From Photobacterium indicum (GTDB lineage: Bacteria > Pseudomonadota > Gammaproteobacteria > Enterobacterales > Vibrionaceae), in the NCBI RefSeq assembly GCF_003026215.1, contig NZ_PYOC01000009.1:124001-188000 (forward strand): 64,000 nt of DNA. The letters are read 5' to 3'. This document shows, piece after piece, positions 63,943 to 64,000 of this stretch (the stretch's first letter is position 1; every line of letters starts with the position of its first letter). The notes under the pieces are model-generated. The model ran no database searches. It was not told where the DNA came from and saw only the letters and a list, made by a program, of their open reading frames with translations. A program made the translations under genes and the position numbers.

Positions 63943-64000
63943 ATGAAATACAAACATATCCTTTCTCAAAGCCACATTTCACTCAAAGAGTTTTATATTG
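63943..64000 (+). CDS. Possible start of a gene running off the right edge
   Basis: An ATG at 63943 opens a frame (MKYKHILSQSHISLKEFYI) that is uninterrupted to the last base. Only 19 codons are visible and the ribosome site is poor, so both reality and identity are uncertain. Confidence 0.3.
   Translation, partial: MKYKHILSQSHISLKEFYI

Overview
The window is chromosomal DNA of a gammaproteobacterium in the Vibrionaceae, most likely a Photobacterium. Direct support comes from close protein resemblance and gene order: a torECA-type TMAO respiration operon, mukFEB preceded by cmoM, comEC-msbA-lpxK-ycaR-kdsB, lolCDE next to a PilZ gene and mfd, csiV after mfd, the ndh-ycfP-(thiK)-lpoB-ycfL-hinT block, and pabB-nudL-sdaA split by a serine transporter. 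The species call is inference. I saw no rRNA, tRNA, CRISPR array or prophage. Almost all of the window is conserved core genome.

Layout from left to right. 1-3654 (minus): torE-torC-torA; torA runs off the left edge. 3991-7638: an M23 murein endopeptidase, a Sel1-repeat protein and an unrecognised lipoprotein. 7914-15297 (minus): cmoM-mukF-mukE-mukB, the chromosome condensin and a tRNA-modification enzyme, with elyC divergent at 15420. 16608-18005: cystine symporter tcyP. 18041-20637: the one clearly accessory patch, a chemoreceptor gene lying between two inverted remnants of an IS4-family insertion sequence. 20741-27084 (minus): comEC, msbA, lpxK, ycaR, kdsB (lipid A flipping, lipid A kinase, Kdo activation). 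27201-29153: DUF2062 protein, a small secreted hypothetical and a DedA protein. 29253-32387 (minus): lolCDE lipoprotein release. 32636-37676 (plus): PilZ protein, mfd, csiV. 37827-38922: GNAT acetyltransferase and FKBP isomerase. 39077-46177 (minus): hinT, COG3014 lipoprotein, ycfL, lpoB, thiK-like, DUF6279 lipoprotein, ycfP, ndh. 46565-49892 (plus): a second chemoreceptor and pyrC. 50015-55207 (minus): an RND pump with two adaptor lipoproteins. 55566-57074 (minus): class I fumarase. 57390-62556 (plus): pabB, nudL, sdaC, sdaA. 62669-63634 (minus): ADP-ribosylglycohydrolase-like protein. The right end may hold the start of another gene.

The cell envelope is the main theme: LPS synthesis (kdsB, lpxK, msbA), lipoprotein sorting (lolCDE), peptidoglycan growth (M23 enzyme, csiV, lpoB, elyC) and at least seven predicted lipoproteins. 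Serine catabolism is a second module: sdaC takes serine up under a good CRP-like site, and sdaA deaminates it behind a structured leader.

I did not find a clearly new multi-gene system. The best leads are the IS4-flanked chemoreceptor, the structured sdaA leader, an RND pump with two adaptors and an unusual TM4 motif, a DUF6279 lipoprotein sitting where E. coli has nagZ, and an ADP-ribosylglycohydrolase-like protein with an altered metal-site motif. All coordinates and motifs were read by eye; no database search was run.
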